From Flavobacterium filum DSM 17961 (GTDB taxonomy: Bacteria; Bacteroidota; Bacteroidia; Flavobacteriales; Flavobacteriaceae): a stretch of DNA of 64,000 bases. The stretch covers positions 1 to 64,000 of the forward strand of contig NZ_AUDM01000007.1 in NCBI RefSeq assembly GCF_000425465.1, read 5' to 3'. Below are positions 51,693 through 61,833 of this stretch, in pieces. The translations under genes and the position numbers were made by a program. The notes beneath the pieces were generated by a model, which made no database searches, was not told the origin of the DNA, and saw only the letters and a program-made list of their open reading frames with translations. How positions within the stretch are numbered: the stretch's first letter is position 1; each line of letters starts with the position of its first letter.

Positions 51693-53405
51693 TTATTTTA
51701 AGATAATTTTATCTGTTTTGGTAAATGTATCTCCTGCAAAGTTTATTAAATAAACTCCGGAAGACAAATTATTTAAGTTTATTGTAGATTCTCCTTCTGT
51801 TAAAGAAGCGGCATAAACTACTTTTCCACTTAAATCCGAGATACTAATTTTTGCTGTTTCTGGCAAAGAGATAGTAATTATTCCATTGGAAGGATTAGGA
51901 TAAAACTTCACTAAATCTTTAGAGAAATCGTCGATTCCTAAATTGGTATTGATACCGAATTTTTTTGTATCCGAAGATGTGAAATTACCACCGCTAATTC
52001 CAGATATTAAAGTTCCATTTGCAAGAACTTGATAACCTCCATATCCATAAGTAGCACTAAACATACCATCACCGAAAGAATCATTGATGGTAAAAGTGTA
52101 ACATTCGTTAGGTAAAGTTAAATTAACATCAGGTTGAACAGTAGTACCGGCAGCTCCCATATCTTGATAAGGACCGCCTGAAGCTACAGTTGTTCCATTA
52201 CTGTTTTTAATATTCCAAGTAGTTTCACTACCATATTGGTCTGTTGTAATTTTAACTGTTATATTAGTGTATTGTGTTTCTACAGCTTTAGTAAAACTAG
52301 TTGTTCCCGAATTGTTGGTATTATTATCATCCGAAGGAATACTAATTTCAACAGTATTACTTGCTAATAAATTGTAGTTTACAGCTGGAAGAGTTACTTG
52401 AGTTGAACTTAATGGACTAACAGATCCGGTCCAGTTAAAAACTTGTGGAGTTCCACCATTAATAGTGTAAGTAATTGGTAATGAAGTCAAATTGTTTTGA
52501 CCCATATTTTGTAACGTAAATTTAGGGCCTAAAGTTGTAACACATTGTTGTCCAATAGATTCGATACTTTTTACTTTTGCATCATTTGCTGTTAATCCGG
52601 TGTATGTTGGTTTTGCACCATTTCCACTGATAATTTTTTGCTGTGTTTCAGTTACAAAAGCAACTAATTCTAGTTCTCCAATTTCAACTGGAATTCCATT
52701 GTAAGCAGCCGGAATAGTATAAGTAAATGATTGTGAGTTAAATGAACCATTTGTTGTAGTTGTAATGTCTGTTCCCCACTGACCGGTAAGCATATGAACT
52801 AAACGGTGCATGTGGTTGTAATTGTTACCCATATTACCACCTGTTTGTGGACCTAAAGTATTATTTTGTAAAAGAGCAACGTTTAATTTATTAGTTGCAA
52901 CCGGACTACTTCCTGTGTAATACGTTTCAACTGTAACGGTCAATTCATTAGTTTGAGCATTAATTTGGCCTTGAACAGCTACGTTTACATATGAACTTTG
53001 ACCTAATATTTGGTTAGAAGCATTCGTCCAGTTTCCTCTACCCATAGCTGTTGAACCGGTGGCCATGCCTAAACCGCTGAAAACAGTTCTGTTAACTGTA
53101 CCAGCTGGATATCCTGTTAAACCAGATTGATTGGCAATTGCCGTCCCAAATGAAGTTCTAAAATCTGGTTGGCCAGCTCCGGGAGTTGCAAAATTTCCAA
53201 CGTGAATATTTATCAAGAAAACATTGTCAGGGTTTGCATTTTTAATATTATTTGCAATGGTGTGCCCTTGTGGACAATAAACACAGTTAACACCTGTGAA
53301 TTCTTCTAAAATAACTTTTTTGTTTTGTGGTGTAGTGCTCACAAATGTTTGTGCATTCATGAACCCAAAACTCAATAAAAGAGCAGAGAGTAATGTTTTT
53401 TTCAT
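51693..53405 (-). CDS. Omp28-like protein with thioredoxin-type CxxC and T9SS type A sorting domain
   Basis: 570 residues with a signal peptide (TLLSALLLSFGFMNAQ). The Omp28-type domain begins at KVILEEFTGVNCVYCPQGHT with a CVYC pair and has TGYPAGTVNR as the cis-Pro loop. A beta-rich middle region with a carboxypeptidase-like segment follows (CYTFTINDSFGDGMF), then the C-terminal sorting domain (VKFYPNPSNGIITISL, ISDLSGKVVYAA, SSGVYLINFAG). It is related to the lipoprotein at 49882 but is T9SS-sorted rather than lipid-anchored. It faces the TlpA-like gene across a shared promoter region. Confidence 0.9.
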   Translation of the reverse strand: MKKTLLSALLLSFGFMNAQTFVSTTPQNKKVILEEFTGVNCVYCPQGHTIANNIKNANPDNVFLINIHVGNFATPGAGQPDFRTSFGTAIANQSGLTGYPAGTVNRTVFSGLGMATGSTAMGRGNWTNASNQILGQSSYVNVAVQGQINAQTNELTVTVETYYTGSSPVATNKLNVALLQNNTLGPQTGGNMGNNYNHMHRLVHMLTGQWGTDITTTTNGSFNSQSFTYTIPAAYNGIPVEIGELELVAFVTETQQKIISGNGAKPTYTGLTANDAKVKSIESIGQQCVTTLGPKFTLQNMGQNNLTSLPITYTINGGTPQVFNWTGSVSPLSSTQVTLPAVNYNLLASNTVEISIPSDDNNTNNSGTTSFTKAVETQYTNITVKITTDQYGSETTWNIKNSNGTTVASGGPYQDMGAAGTTVQPDVNLTLPNECYTFTINDSFGDGMFSATYGYGGYQVLANGTLISGISGGNFTSSDTKKFGINTNLGIDDFSKDLVKFYPNPSNGIITISLPETAKISISDLSGKVVYAASLTEGESTINLNNLSSGVYLINFAGDTFTKTDKIILK

Positions 53406-53450
53406 GGGTTAGTGGTTTGTTAATTAAAGGTTTAGTTTTAGTTAAAGCTT

Positions 53451-53480
53451 CAAAAATATTATATTTTTCTTAACAATCAA
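53451..53480 (-). promoter_or_regulatory. Candidate promoter of the Omp28 cluster
   Basis: On the minus strand, TTG (53478-53480), 19 bp, then TATTTTTG (53451-53458), a good match to the Bacteroidota consensus, 45 bp before the ATG. A divergent candidate -7 (TAATATTG, 53542-53549) precedes the TlpA-like gene. Confidence 0.5.
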
Positions 53481-53603
53481 CAATTTGCTTACATTTTTTT
53501 AAAAAAAATATCATACTCGTAATAAAGTGTTCTTTTTTTTATAATATTGTGCCTTCAAATTACAAACTATAACCAAATTTTTAATACCACTAACTATTTT
53601 TTT

Positions 53604-54086
53604 ATGCGTTTACTTCTCACCACAATCTTATCTTGCTTTTTCGGACTTTCAATTTTAGCTCAAAAGCAAATGCCAAACGTTATCTTAAAATCGGATGATA
53701 ATAAATCGTATCATGTTAAAAATGATTTTAAAGAGCAAGACAAAATTTATGTTTATACCTTCTGGGCAACTTGGTGTGCACCTTGTTTGAATGAATTGGA
53801 TGCCATTAAAGAAAATTATGCAGAATGGACAAAAGAATTGAATATTGAAGTAATAGCTGTTTCTATAGACGATACTAGAACTCAGAAACGTGTGAAACCC
53901 CTTTTAAATGGTAAAAACTGGCCATATAAGGTTCTTTTAGATACCAATCAAGATTTAAAAAGAGCGTTGGGAATAGCCAATGTTCCTTATACAGTGGTGG
54001 TTAAAAATCAAAAAATTGTTTATGTTCATAATGGATATAGCCAAGGTGGTGAAAAAGAGTTGTTTAACAAATTGAAACAACTTTAA
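53604..54086 (+). CDS. TlpA-like exported thiol-disulphide oxidoreductase
   Basis: 160 residues from the ATG at 53604, which begins a signal peptide (MRLLLTTILSCFFGLSILAQ); the extension to 53547 would bury it. Thioredoxin-fold motifs: YTFWATWCAPCLNELDAI with the WCAPC active site, and IANVPYTVVV with the cis-Pro. It acts in the periplasm, reducing or exchanging disulphides. Its place opposite the Omp28 cluster and 1 bp before a DUF6029-like outer-membrane protein suggests a shared redox or export pathway (inference). Confidence 0.92.
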   Translation: MRLLLTTILSCFFGLSILAQKQMPNVILKSDDNKSYHVKNDFKEQDKIYVYTFWATWCAPCLNELDAIKENYAEWTKELNIEVIAVSIDDTRTQKRVKPLLNGKNWPYKVLLDTNQDLKRALGIANVPYTVVVKNQKIVYVHNGYSQGGEKELFNKLKQL

Positions 54087-54087
54087 C

Positions 54088-55797
54088 ATGCAAGTAAGAA
54101 ATTTTGTTGTAACCGTATTTTTAAGTTGTTCCTTATTGGCTGTAGCTCAAATTGATTCTACAGAAGTAAAAAAAGATTTTGGTAGAGTTTTTGGTGGATT
54201 TGAATCCAATACGCAATGGTATTTGAATGACAAGGGAAGAGGGATTGTGCAACCTGAAGACCCAATTCGATCCAACAATTATTTGTTTGTTAATTATCAA
54301 TACAAAGGTTGGACTGCAGGAGTTCAAGTGGAAGCGTATGAAAAAAATGCTCTTTTAAATTACAATCCAGAATTTGAGGGAACAAATGTAGCTACCTATT
54401 TTATCAATTATAAGTCTAAAAAATGGGACATAACGGCAGGTTATTTCTATGAACAATTTGGTAGTGGAATGTTACTTCGTGCTTGGGAAGATAGAGCTTT
54501 AGGAATCAATACAGCTCTTCGCGGAGGAAGAGTTATTTTTAGACCTTCAGATAATGTTCGTTTAACAGCATTATTTGGACAACAACGTACAGGTTTTCAT
54601 GTTTCTGATGGAAAAATATATGGTTTTGACTCAGATTTTCAATTGAATCAACTTTTTAAATTTGAAAATTCTGATTTAACACTTGGTTTAAGTTATGTTG
54701 GTCGTCAAGAAGAAATTACTCCTTCTATTGTTGATCCTGATTTTAAGGAAATTACACACGGTATTTCAGGAAGGTTAAATTATTCGATTAATTCCTTTTA
54801 TTCCAACTTTGAATATAATTACAAATCGAAAGATGCTATTTTGAATCGAATTAGTAATAGTTTGGATGAAAATCTAATTAAAGACGGTAATGCAATTAGT
54901 TTAAATTTAGGTTATTCCAAGCAAGGTCTAGGAATTGATGCAACGCTTCGTAGAAGTGAAAATATGACATTCTTGTCTGAACGTATTCCAACCGTAAATG
55001 GTGAAAATACGAGTTTAAATTTTAATGATAAAGTATTGAATTTTACACCTGCTTTAACCAAGCAACACCATTCTAATTTGGCAAATATTTATGTATATCA
55101 AGCCCAAGTAGGGTTTGATTTTAAAGATCCACGAATTTTAAAAGTAGGAGAAACAGGTGGTCAAATTGATATTTTTTATGAATTTGCCAAAGACACAAAG
55201 TTGGGAGGAAAATATGGTACTAAAATTGCCCTGAACATGGCTTCATGGTATAATTTGCCGGGTCAATACCGTTTGACTCCTGCCGAATATAAAACTGACT
55301 TTTTTGGAGTTGGAGAAAAATATTTTTCAGATTATAATTTAGAAATAAAAAAGCAATTTTCTGAAAATTGGCGTACCGGATTCTATTATATCAATCAATA
55401 CTACAACAAACCTTGGGTAGAGGATGGGAGTACTGATGTACGCACAAACATTGTAACGGCTGAAGCAGTATATAATTTTGCATCAGATAAATCCATCCGT
55501 ATGGAGGCTGAACATATGTGGGCCGATGCTGATTTTAAAAATTGGGCAGGAGGAACAGTAGAGTTGAATTTGAAAGATAAATATTCATTTTACTTTTGGG
55601 ATATCATCAATTATGGAAATGATAATACAGCAAGAAGGAATCATTACTACAATTTTGGTGGTGCCTATCGCATCAATTCTACCAGAATAGCCATGAATTA
55701 TGGACGTCAACGTGGTGGTTTAGTTTGTGTGGGTGGCGTTTGTCGTTTTGTGCCGGAAAGTACAGGTTTCACGCTTTCTATTAATACAGCATTTTAA
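54088..55797 (+). CDS. DUF6029-like outer membrane beta-barrel protein
   Basis: 569 residues with a signal peptide (VTVFLSCSLLAVAQ). The remainder is rich in alternating aromatic and polar residues forming beta strands (YLFVNYQYKGWTAGVQVEAY), with the DUF6029-like segments YFYEQFGSGMLLRAWEDRA and RGGRVIFRPSDNVRLTALFG. It ends in a Phe-terminal strand (GFTLSINTAF), the usual outer-membrane barrel signal. It is coupled to the TlpA-like gene with a 1-bp gap. Function not established. Confidence 0.85.
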   Translation: MQVRNFVVTVFLSCSLLAVAQIDSTEVKKDFGRVFGGFESNTQWYLNDKGRGIVQPEDPIRSNNYLFVNYQYKGWTAGVQVEAYEKNALLNYNPEFEGTNVATYFINYKSKKWDITAGYFYEQFGSGMLLRAWEDRALGINTALRGGRVIFRPSDNVRLTALFGQQRTGFHVSDGKIYGFDSDFQLNQLFKFENSDLTLGLSYVGRQEEITPSIVDPDFKEITHGISGRLNYSINSFYSNFEYNYKSKDAILNRISNSLDENLIKDGNAISLNLGYSKQGLGIDATLRRSENMTFLSERIPTVNGENTSLNFNDKVLNFTPALTKQHHSNLANIYVYQAQVGFDFKDPRILKVGETGGQIDIFYEFAKDTKLGGKYGTKIALNMASWYNLPGQYRLTPAEYKTDFFGVGEKYFSDYNLEIKKQFSENWRTGFYYINQYYNKPWVEDGSTDVRTNIVTAEAVYNFASDKSIRMEAEHMWADADFKNWAGGTVELNLKDKYSFYFWDIINYGNDNTARRNHYYNFGGAYRINSTRIAMNYGRQRGGLVCVGGVCRFVPESTGFTLSINTAF

Positions 55798-55821
55798 AAA
55801 GAATCTGAAAATAAGATAATG

Positions 55822-55850
55822 AAGTCGATATTTGTTTATCGACTTTTTTT
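55822..55850. terminator. Terminator after the DUF6029-like gene
   Basis: AAGTCGATA / TATCGACTT 9-bp stem, 6-bp loop, T-run. It lies between convergent genes. Confidence 0.85.
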
Positions 55851-55857
55851 ATGCATT

Positions 55858-56877
55858 TTACTTGGAAAATCGATGCAACACGAGAACCATCGCACTTAAT
55901 AATAAGAAAGCCATCAATTGATGAGCCAATCCCAACCAAAGTGGAACATGAAGCAATAAAGTGAAAATGCCTAGAATAAATTGAGCAAATACAAAAAGTA
56001 CTAATACATTTAAACCTTTGATTTGTAGTATTGTAAGCGAATACTTTTTGCTTTTGAAATATAAAAATAAAATCATCCCAACTACAAAATAGGCAAATGT
56101 TCTATGAATAAATTGCACACCGCTTTTTCCTTCGGTTAAGTTTTGCAAAAGAGTGGGTTGTTCTATCCAAACCGTTTCGTGAATTAATTTTCCTTCACTC
56201 ATTAATGGCCAGTGATTGTGAATTAATCCGGCGTTTAATCCCGCTACAAACCCACCATAAATAATTTGTAGGATTAAAACCACCATGGCAATTCGAGCTA
56301 TTTTTCGCAACGGTAAAATAACTTCAACTTTGTTAGGATAAATTAAATCCAAAGCCACCCAAAGTGTGTAAGCAAAGGTGATGAACGCAAAAGTGAGGTG
56401 CAAAGCCAATCGATAATGACTCACATCCGGATTGTCAATTAAGCCGCTTTTCACCATAAACCAACCTAAAAATCCTTGAAAACCACCCATGAAAAGTAGA
56501 ATGATGCATTTTTTGATGGTTTCGGAGTCTAATTTTTTCTTTATCAAAAAATAAACAAACGGAATGATGAAAACTAGTCCGATAATTCTACCAATGAAGC
56601 GGTGAAACCATTCCCAAAAATAAATAAATTTATAATCGTCTAATGTAAAGTCGTTGTGAATATTGATTTTTTGATACTCCGGAAATTTCTTGTATTCTTC
56701 AAAAGCATCGTTCCAAGCTTTTTCAGATGTGGGAGGAAAAGTATCGGTAACCAAATGCCAATCGGTCATCGAAAGTCCTGAGTTGGTTAGACGAGTGATG
56801 CCGCCAACCATCACCATAATAAACAATAAAAAACAGCCGGAAAGAAGCCAAATTATAACAGGTTTGTTTGTTTTCAT
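55858..56877 (-). CDS. ctaA: Heme A synthase (CtaA/COX15)
   Basis: 339 residues with eight predicted membrane helices. Conserved histidines appear in EWFHRFIGRIIG, SHYRLALHLTFAF, FIHRTFAYF and GLAHQLMAFLL, which ligate the two hemes of the enzyme. GGITRLTNSGLSMTDWH near the N-terminus is the family signature. It converts heme O to heme A for cytochrome c oxidase, acting in the inner membrane. The upstream toxin pair is separated by only 2 bp, although the functions are unrelated. Confidence 0.96.
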   Translation of the reverse strand: MKTNKPVIIWLLSGCFLLFIMVMVGGITRLTNSGLSMTDWHLVTDTFPPTSEKAWNDAFEEYKKFPEYQKINIHNDFTLDDYKFIYFWEWFHRFIGRIIGLVFIIPFVYFLIKKKLDSETIKKCIILLFMGGFQGFLGWFMVKSGLIDNPDVSHYRLALHLTFAFITFAYTLWVALDLIYPNKVEVILPLRKIARIAMVVLILQIIYGGFVAGLNAGLIHNHWPLMSEGKLIHETVWIEQPTLLQNLTEGKSGVQFIHRTFAYFVVGMILFLYFKSKKYSLTILQIKGLNVLVLFVFAQFILGIFTLLLHVPLWLGLAHQLMAFLLLSAMVLVLHRFSK

Positions 56878-56879
56878 TT

Positions 56880-57176
56880 TTATTTAATCGGAAAATTTAT
56901 AGGGTTTTGTCGTGTGTCCCAAATGTCTAATACAACAATTTCAGTATCAGTTATTTTATAAATTATTTCAAAATGACTAATAATTATAAATTTTGTATCA
57001 TCGTATTTAGTAGCATTTCCAAATTCAGGTAATTTTGAAACAATAAGAAGATTTTCTTTAAAAAGACTATTTAATTTTTTGCTATAAACTTTAGATTTAT
57101 TGCGATTATTCCAATAGTCAAAAATGTTTTTTCTTGAGGTTCTGGCTTCAATAGACCAAATTAATCTTCTAACCAT
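56880..57176 (-). CDS. RelE/ParE-family toxin
   Basis: 98 residues with the ParE/RelE pattern: IWSIEARTSRKNIFDYWNNR at the N-terminus and FIIISHFEIIYKITDTEIVV plus ILDIWDTRQNP-like strands at the C-terminus. Such toxins cleave mRNA on the ribosome or target gyrase; which applies cannot be told. It overlaps the upstream partner gene by 16 bp, the usual antitoxin-first arrangement. Confidence 0.85.
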   Translation of the reverse strand: MVRRLIWSIEARTSRKNIFDYWNNRNKSKVYSKKLNSLFKENLLIVSKLPEFGNATKYDDTKFIIISHFEIIYKITDTEIVVLDIWDTRQNPINFPIK

Positions 57177-57442
57177 TTTTGAATTTCTTTATCGGCTTCT
57201 TCATCAGAAATACATTCTCCATTTTTGTATTGTTCTAATGCTTTATCAATTCTATTTTGTTCCCATTCATTAAAAACGCGAACTTTTTCGTTAGTTGTTT
57301 TTTGATATGTTGATGGTGGTTCGTTTACCATAGTATTTGTTTGATAGACGCTAATCATTTCTTGAATTTTATTCAAAAGTTCAACATCATCCGTAGCAAT
57401 AATTTTGGCAATAATTTCTAATTTTAATGCAGCGATATTCAT
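57161..57442 (-). CDS. Putative antitoxin of the RelE/ParE-type pair
   Basis: 93 residues, acidic, with no strong DNA-binding motif. It starts with an amphipathic helix (ALKLEIIAKIIATDDVELLN), then a linker and a C-terminal helix rich in Glu/Asp (ISDEEADKEIQKWLED) of the sort that wraps a RelE/ParE toxin. The role is inferred from position (16-bp overlap with the toxin gene). Confidence 0.75.
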   Translation of the reverse strand: MNIAALKLEIIAKIIATDDVELLNKIQEMISVYQTNTMVNEPPSTYQKTTNEKVRVFNEWEQNRIDKALEQYKNGECISDEEADKEIQKWLED

Positions 57443-57498
57443 CTATCTAAATTTTTATAAAATTAAGAATTTTTAGATAATATTGAATGAAACAAAAC

Positions 57499-58920
57499 TT
57501 AAACTTTTGTCAAACCTAATTTGGCTCCACGTTTTAAAACAAATTCATAAGCAGCCTCGTATTCATTCGGAATTTCTCCTTCTAAAATTGCTTCTTTTAC
57601 GGCTTCTTTTAAAACGCCAATTTCACGAGAGGGTTTCAAATTGAACAGTTCCATAATTTCTTCTCCGGAAATAGGCGGCTGAAAGTTTCGCACGTGATCG
57701 CGTTCTTCTACTTCTACGATTTTTTGACGAACAATTTTGAAATTATTATGGTATTTTTTGAATTTATTCGGGTTCTTGGTGGTAATATCGGCTTCGCATA
57801 AAATCATTAAATCTTCAATGTCTTCGCCAGCATCAAACAATAAACGTCGCACCGCAGAATCGGTAACAATGTCTTGCGAAAGCACAATAGGTCGTGAACT
57901 CAACATCACCAATTTAGCAACGAATTTCATTTTATGGTTTTGCGGCATGTGCAACCGTTCAAAGATTTTCTTGACCATTTTTCCACCCAAAAATTCGTGA
58001 CCATGAAATGTCCAGCCTTGTTTTTTGTTGAACTTTTTGGTTGGAGCTTTTCCAATGTCGTGAAGCAAAGCCGCCCAACGCAACCAAACATCATCGGTAT
58101 TCGGACAAATATTATCTACCACTTCTAAGGTGTGATAAAAGTTGTTTTTGTGGGTATGACCTTCCATTTCTTCCACCTGATTTAAAGCGGTTAATTCGGG
58201 TAAAATTAACTCTAACAAACCGGTTTGATACAATAAAATAAAACCAATAGAAGGTTTTTCTGTGGAAAGAATTTTGTTTAATTCATCCACAATTCGTTCG
58301 CCGGTTATAATGTTGATTCGCTCATAATTTTTGGAAATAGAAGCCAATGCATTTTCTTCAATCGTAAAATTCAATTGCGTAGCAAAACGAATCGCACGCA
58401 TCATTCGCAATGGATCATCCGAAAAAGTGATATCGGCATCCAATGGTGTTCGTATGATTTTATTTTTCAAATCTTCTAAACCATTAAAAGGATCGATTAA
58501 ATCACCATAATTTTTTTCATTCAGCGAAAAAGCCAAAGCATTAATGGTAAAATCGCGTCGGTTTTGATCGTCTTGCAAAGTGCCGTTTTCTACAACCGGA
58601 TTGCGACTTTCGAAATGATAACTTTCTTTTCGAGCACCCACAAACTCGATATCAATTTCCTGAAAACGAAGCATCGCCGTTCCGTAGGTTTTAAAAACCT
58701 GAACTTTTGGTTTGTTTGGAAGTAACTCTGAAACTTTGAGAGCCAATTCGATTCCGCTACCAACGGCAACAATATCGATGTCTTTTTTGAAATCTCTTTC
58801 TAACAAAAAATCACGTACAAAGCCACCAATTACGTAGCATTCAACGCCAAGCTCTTGTGCGGCTTGCGAGATGATTTTAAAGATTGGTTTTTTTAATGCT
58901 TTATTATAATTTACAACCAC
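57499..58920 (-). CDS. cca: tRNA nucleotidyltransferase / CCA-adding enzyme with HD domain
   Basis: 473 residues. The polymerase-beta-type head has [12 protein letters not shown] and DIDIVAVGS (catalytic Asp pair), the [10 protein letters not shown] motif B, then a poly-A-polymerase-type RNA-binding region and an HD domain ([21 protein letters not shown]). It adds or repairs the CCA end of tRNA; the HD domain is typical of many Bacteroidota forms. It is followed by the toxin pair and preceded by a small GxxExxY gene. Confidence 0.93.
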   Translation of the reverse strand: MVVNYNKALKKPIFKIISQAAQELGVECYVIGGFVRDFLLERDFKKDIDIVAVGSGIELALKVSELLPNKPKVQVFKTYGTAMLRFQEIDIEFVGARKESYHFESRNPVVENGTLQDDQNRRDFTINALAFSLNEKNYGDLIDPFNGLEDLKNKIIRTPLDADITFSDDPLRMMRAIRFATQLNFTIEENALASISKNYERINIITGERIVDELNKILSTEKPSIGFILLYQTGLLELILPELTALNQVEEMEGHTHKNNFYHTLEVVDNICPNTDDVWLRWAALLHDIGKAPTKKFNKKQGWTFHGHEFLGGKMVKKIFERLHMPQNHKMKFVAKLVMLSSRPIVLSQDIVTDSAVRRLLFDAGEDIEDLMILCEADITTKNPNKFKKYHNNFKIVRQKIVEVEERDHVRNFQPPISGEEIMELFNLKPSREIGVLKEAVKEAILEGEIPNEYEAAYEFVLKRGAKLGLTKV

Positions 58921-59014
58921 TTTTTTGTTTTTTTGCCACGAATTCTCAAATAATAACTTAGAATTAATTGTAGCAATTTTAATCGAATAAAAAATTTTTT
59001 TTCACAAATTCTAT

Positions 59015-59389
59015 CTAAAGAATAATTCTTTTATATTCTAATGAATCTTTGTTGAAATTTACCAAAATTGCTAGTTTATTATTTGAAACTTTTAAATAAT
59101 TTAAGCATTGAGCTATATGCTCGTCATTTAAAGATTTACATGATTTTATTTCTAAAATTATTTTATCCAATACGACAAAATCAGCGTAAAATTTGTGTTT
59201 TAAAATAGTATCCTTATAATTAACTGAATACTCTTTCTCTCTTTCAAATTGAATTAATGAATTTTTAAATTCATATTCGAGTGCATCTTTGTATACGATT
59301 TCAGAAAATCCTTTACCTAAATTATTATGTACTTCAAATAAAATGCCTACTAATTTATAGCTTTCCGTTTTGTATAAAATATCTGTCAT
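59015..59389 (-). CDS. GxxExxY-family protein
   Basis: 124 residues. GILFEVHNNLGKGFSEIVYKDAL carries the GxxExxY signature (GFSEIVY), and KFYADFVVLDKIILEIKS gives the PD-(D/E)XK-like Asp...Glu-x-Lys pattern common in this family. Members are small proteins of unknown cellular function, often scattered among chromosomal genes. A nuclease-like fold is suggested by the pattern, not shown. Confidence 0.88.
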   Translation of the reverse strand: MTDILYKTESYKLVGILFEVHNNLGKGFSEIVYKDALEYEFKNSLIQFEREKEYSVNYKDTILKHKFYADFVVLDKIILEIKSCKSLNDEHIAQCLNYLKVSNNKLAILVNFNKDSLEYKRIIL

Positions 59390-59423
59390 TAAAATTTAAT
59401 TCGTGAATTCGTGGCTTTTAACT

Positions 59424-59990
59424 TTATTTCCGAATAATCTGAACTTGACTATCCAACGTTAATTTTATAATCGTTGATGGCTTGTCGCAAATTTTTTCGC
59501 GGTGCAAATTTACAACATAGTCCACACCTTTAATAATTTCGGGACTGATTTCTTTAAATGATTTTGGAGTGGGTTCACCGGAAATATTTGCAGAAGTAGA
59601 AACCAGAGGTCTTTTCATGCGTTCCATCAATTTATAACAAAACGGTTCTTTCACAATTCGAACGGCCAAAGTTTGATCTTCTGCAATGATATTTGGAGCC
59701 ACATTTTTGGGTTTATCCAAAATTAATGTGGTGGGTTTCTCTGATAAATCAAGAATTTGCCACGCTACTTCAGGAATGTCTTTGAATACATTATACATCA
59801 TTTTTTCGCCATTCATCAACACAATCATGCTTTTGGATTCGGCTCTTTTTTTGAGTTCGTATATTTTTTTAACGGCTTCCGGATTCGTAGCATCACACCC
59901 AATTCCCCAAACAGTATCGGTAGGATAGAGAATGATTCCACCGTTTTGAATAACTTGGAAAGCGTTGTGGATTTCGGTGTTGATGTCCAT
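59424..59990 (-). CDS. tsaC: Threonylcarbamoyl-AMP synthase (TsaC/Sua5/YrdC)
   Basis: 188 residues, the short YrdC-type form. GGIILYPTDTVWGIGCDA and the KRAESKSMIVLM, VAVRI-like and STSANISGEPTP segments mark the threonylcarbamoyl-AMP fold. It makes the donor for t6A at position 37 of ANN-decoding tRNAs. The start overlaps the stop of the sulfatase-like gene by one base (TAATG), implying coupled translation. Confidence 0.95.
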   Translation of the reverse strand: MDINTEIHNAFQVIQNGGIILYPTDTVWGIGCDATNPEAVKKIYELKKRAESKSMIVLMNGEKMMYNVFKDIPEVAWQILDLSEKPTTLILDKPKNVAPNIIAEDQTLAVRIVKEPFCYKLMERMKRPLVSTSANISGEPTPKSFKEISPEIIKGVDYVVNLHREKICDKPSTIIKLTLDSQVQIIRK

Positions 59991-61831
59991 TATTTTGTTT
60001 TATAGAATTTATGTGTTTCTTTCAAAGCTTTTTCAATAATTGAAAAGTTAATTTCTTCATTAAGAATTTTCAAATTTTGATCTGTAACTTCAAAAAAACC
60101 AGAAGCATAAATTGTCGTTATTTTATTTTTTTGAATTACAGCATATTTTTGATTATATCCACAAACAAACCAATCTCTGTTTGAATTTTCAAATAATATT
60201 TTTCCGGTACTATAGTCATTTAGATCATTTTTAACACCTAAATAGTTTTTCATTATTGTAGGCACTACATCATAATGAAGACTCAAATGAGAGTGTTTTT
60301 TTGCCTCTAAGGATGGATCAAATAGTAAAAACGGAACTTTGATTTGATGTTTTGAAAAGTTTCCACCATGTTGCCAATACCCTTTTTTATTATCATTGAA
60401 TTCTTGACCATGGTCACCTGTAATTACAATTAAAGAGTTTTCTAATTCTCCCTCATCTTTTAGAGCTTCAATTATTTTTTCAATTTCATGGTCAATAAAG
60501 TTTAAAGAGTTTTTAAACCTATTTTTGAGTGGCAATGCATTATAATCATCATTTAAATCTAAATAATTTACATTTTTTATACTGGGTTTAAATGGAGTTT
60601 CAAAAGAATCCGGATAGTCAAAACCGTGAGCCGCATCATAAAACAAAAAACTAAAAAAAGGTTTTTCTTTGTTTCTATTTTTTAAAAAAGCTAAACAATC
60701 GGAGGTTATATCACAATCTCGTTCAGATGGACTATTTCCGTCAGAAAAATTTCTGAGATTTTTGATATGGCAAAAAACATTTTTATTGAAAGTTGGATTT
60801 TCAAGAGTAGAACTACTAAAAATCCCCATAGAATAATTTTGTTTAAGTAATTCGTCTATCAGAACAGGAGATTTTTGATAGTTGGTAAACGAATCATAAT
60901 AAGTTGCGGGTATTCCGTAAAAAAGTGAAAAAATACCACCGGTAGTCATGTTTGAACCACTGTAATGATTTTCAAAAACTTGAGATTGTTGTGCAATTTC
61001 AAAAAGCGTTGGTGTTATTTCTGCGGTCAAACAGTCATATCGCCATGAATCTATCACTATCAGAATAATATTTTTTGTTTTTTCTAAAGGAGATGATTCT
61101 ATTATTGATAATGGATATTGAATGATATTACCGCTATAATTTTGATTTAGTTTGTTGTTTTTTGCAATGAAATCTTTATCAACTAGTCCAACATTTGTCA
61201 TTAATTTTTCAGCCGTTAATGGATAAAACAAAGGATATACATTTTTAAATTGAACAATCGGTCTATAAAAATTAACATCCGCCCATGCAAACATTAAATG
61301 ACTTAGAAGAAAACAAATAGAAAAGGCAATTATTTGATATTTGAAATAAAACAATTTAATTTTTGAAATGGCCTTTTTCGAAATGTAATAAAACAAAAAT
61401 TGTATGGAAATGATAAAAAATATAATTGCTCCAAAATAAAAAATATCACCATATGAAAATTGAAAAATATCATTAGCTCTTTTTCCAAAAAGCAATTCTA
61501 GAACAATTGGAGACAAATGGTAGCGAAATTGATCAAATATTTGTGAATCAATTTTTAATATAATCAGGAGTAAAACCGCTAAAATGGAATAAAATACAAA
61601 AGTGATTTTTTTTGATTTGGTAAGGAAATAAATGAAAATACTAATAAAAAAAGGTAATAATCCAATTAACACAAAATGACTAAATGTGGTAATTAAAAAA
61701 TAAAGAATAGCCCCAAAATCATCTAAGCCATCAATGTGTTGAGCGTATGAAATAGCAACAACAAAAACTAATAAGATATTTAAAAGTGAAAAAATATATA
61801 ATTGTGCAATGCCTTTTTTAAAATCTCTCAT
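59990..61831 (-). CDS. YejM/PbgA-like membrane-anchored sulfatase-fold protein
   Basis: 613 residues with five N-terminal membrane helices (residues about 10-190, DUF3413-type) and a C-terminal alkaline-phosphatase/sulfatase fold from about 255: IILIVIDSWRYDCL, nucleophile region SGSNMTTGGIFSLFYG, and VITGDHGQEFNDN with metal-binding residues. In Enterobacteria this family senses LPS at the inner membrane and tunes LpxC; a cell-envelope role is likely here too, but the exact function is not assured. It lies 2 bp after the pyruvyl transferase gene, in an envelope gene group. Confidence 0.88.
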   Translation of the reverse strand: MRDFKKGIAQLYIFSLLNILLVFVVAISYAQHIDGLDDFGAILYFLITTFSHFVLIGLLPFFISIFIYFLTKSKKITFVFYSILAVLLLIILKIDSQIFDQFRYHLSPIVLELLFGKRANDIFQFSYGDIFYFGAIIFFIISIQFLFYYISKKAISKIKLFYFKYQIIAFSICFLLSHLMFAWADVNFYRPIVQFKNVYPLFYPLTAEKLMTNVGLVDKDFIAKNNKLNQNYSGNIIQYPLSIIESSPLEKTKNIILIVIDSWRYDCLTAEITPTLFEIAQQSQVFENHYSGSNMTTGGIFSLFYGIPATYYDSFTNYQKSPVLIDELLKQNYSMGIFSSSTLENPTFNKNVFCHIKNLRNFSDGNSPSERDCDITSDCLAFLKNRNKEKPFFSFLFYDAAHGFDYPDSFETPFKPSIKNVNYLDLNDDYNALPLKNRFKNSLNFIDHEIEKIIEALKDEGELENSLIVITGDHGQEFNDNKKGYWQHGGNFSKHQIKVPFLLFDPSLEAKKHSHLSLHYDVVPTIMKNYLGVKNDLNDYSTGKILFENSNRDWFVCGYNQKYAVIQKNKITTIYASGFFEVTDQNLKILNEEINFSIIEKALKETHKFYKTK

Positions 61832-61833
61832 TT

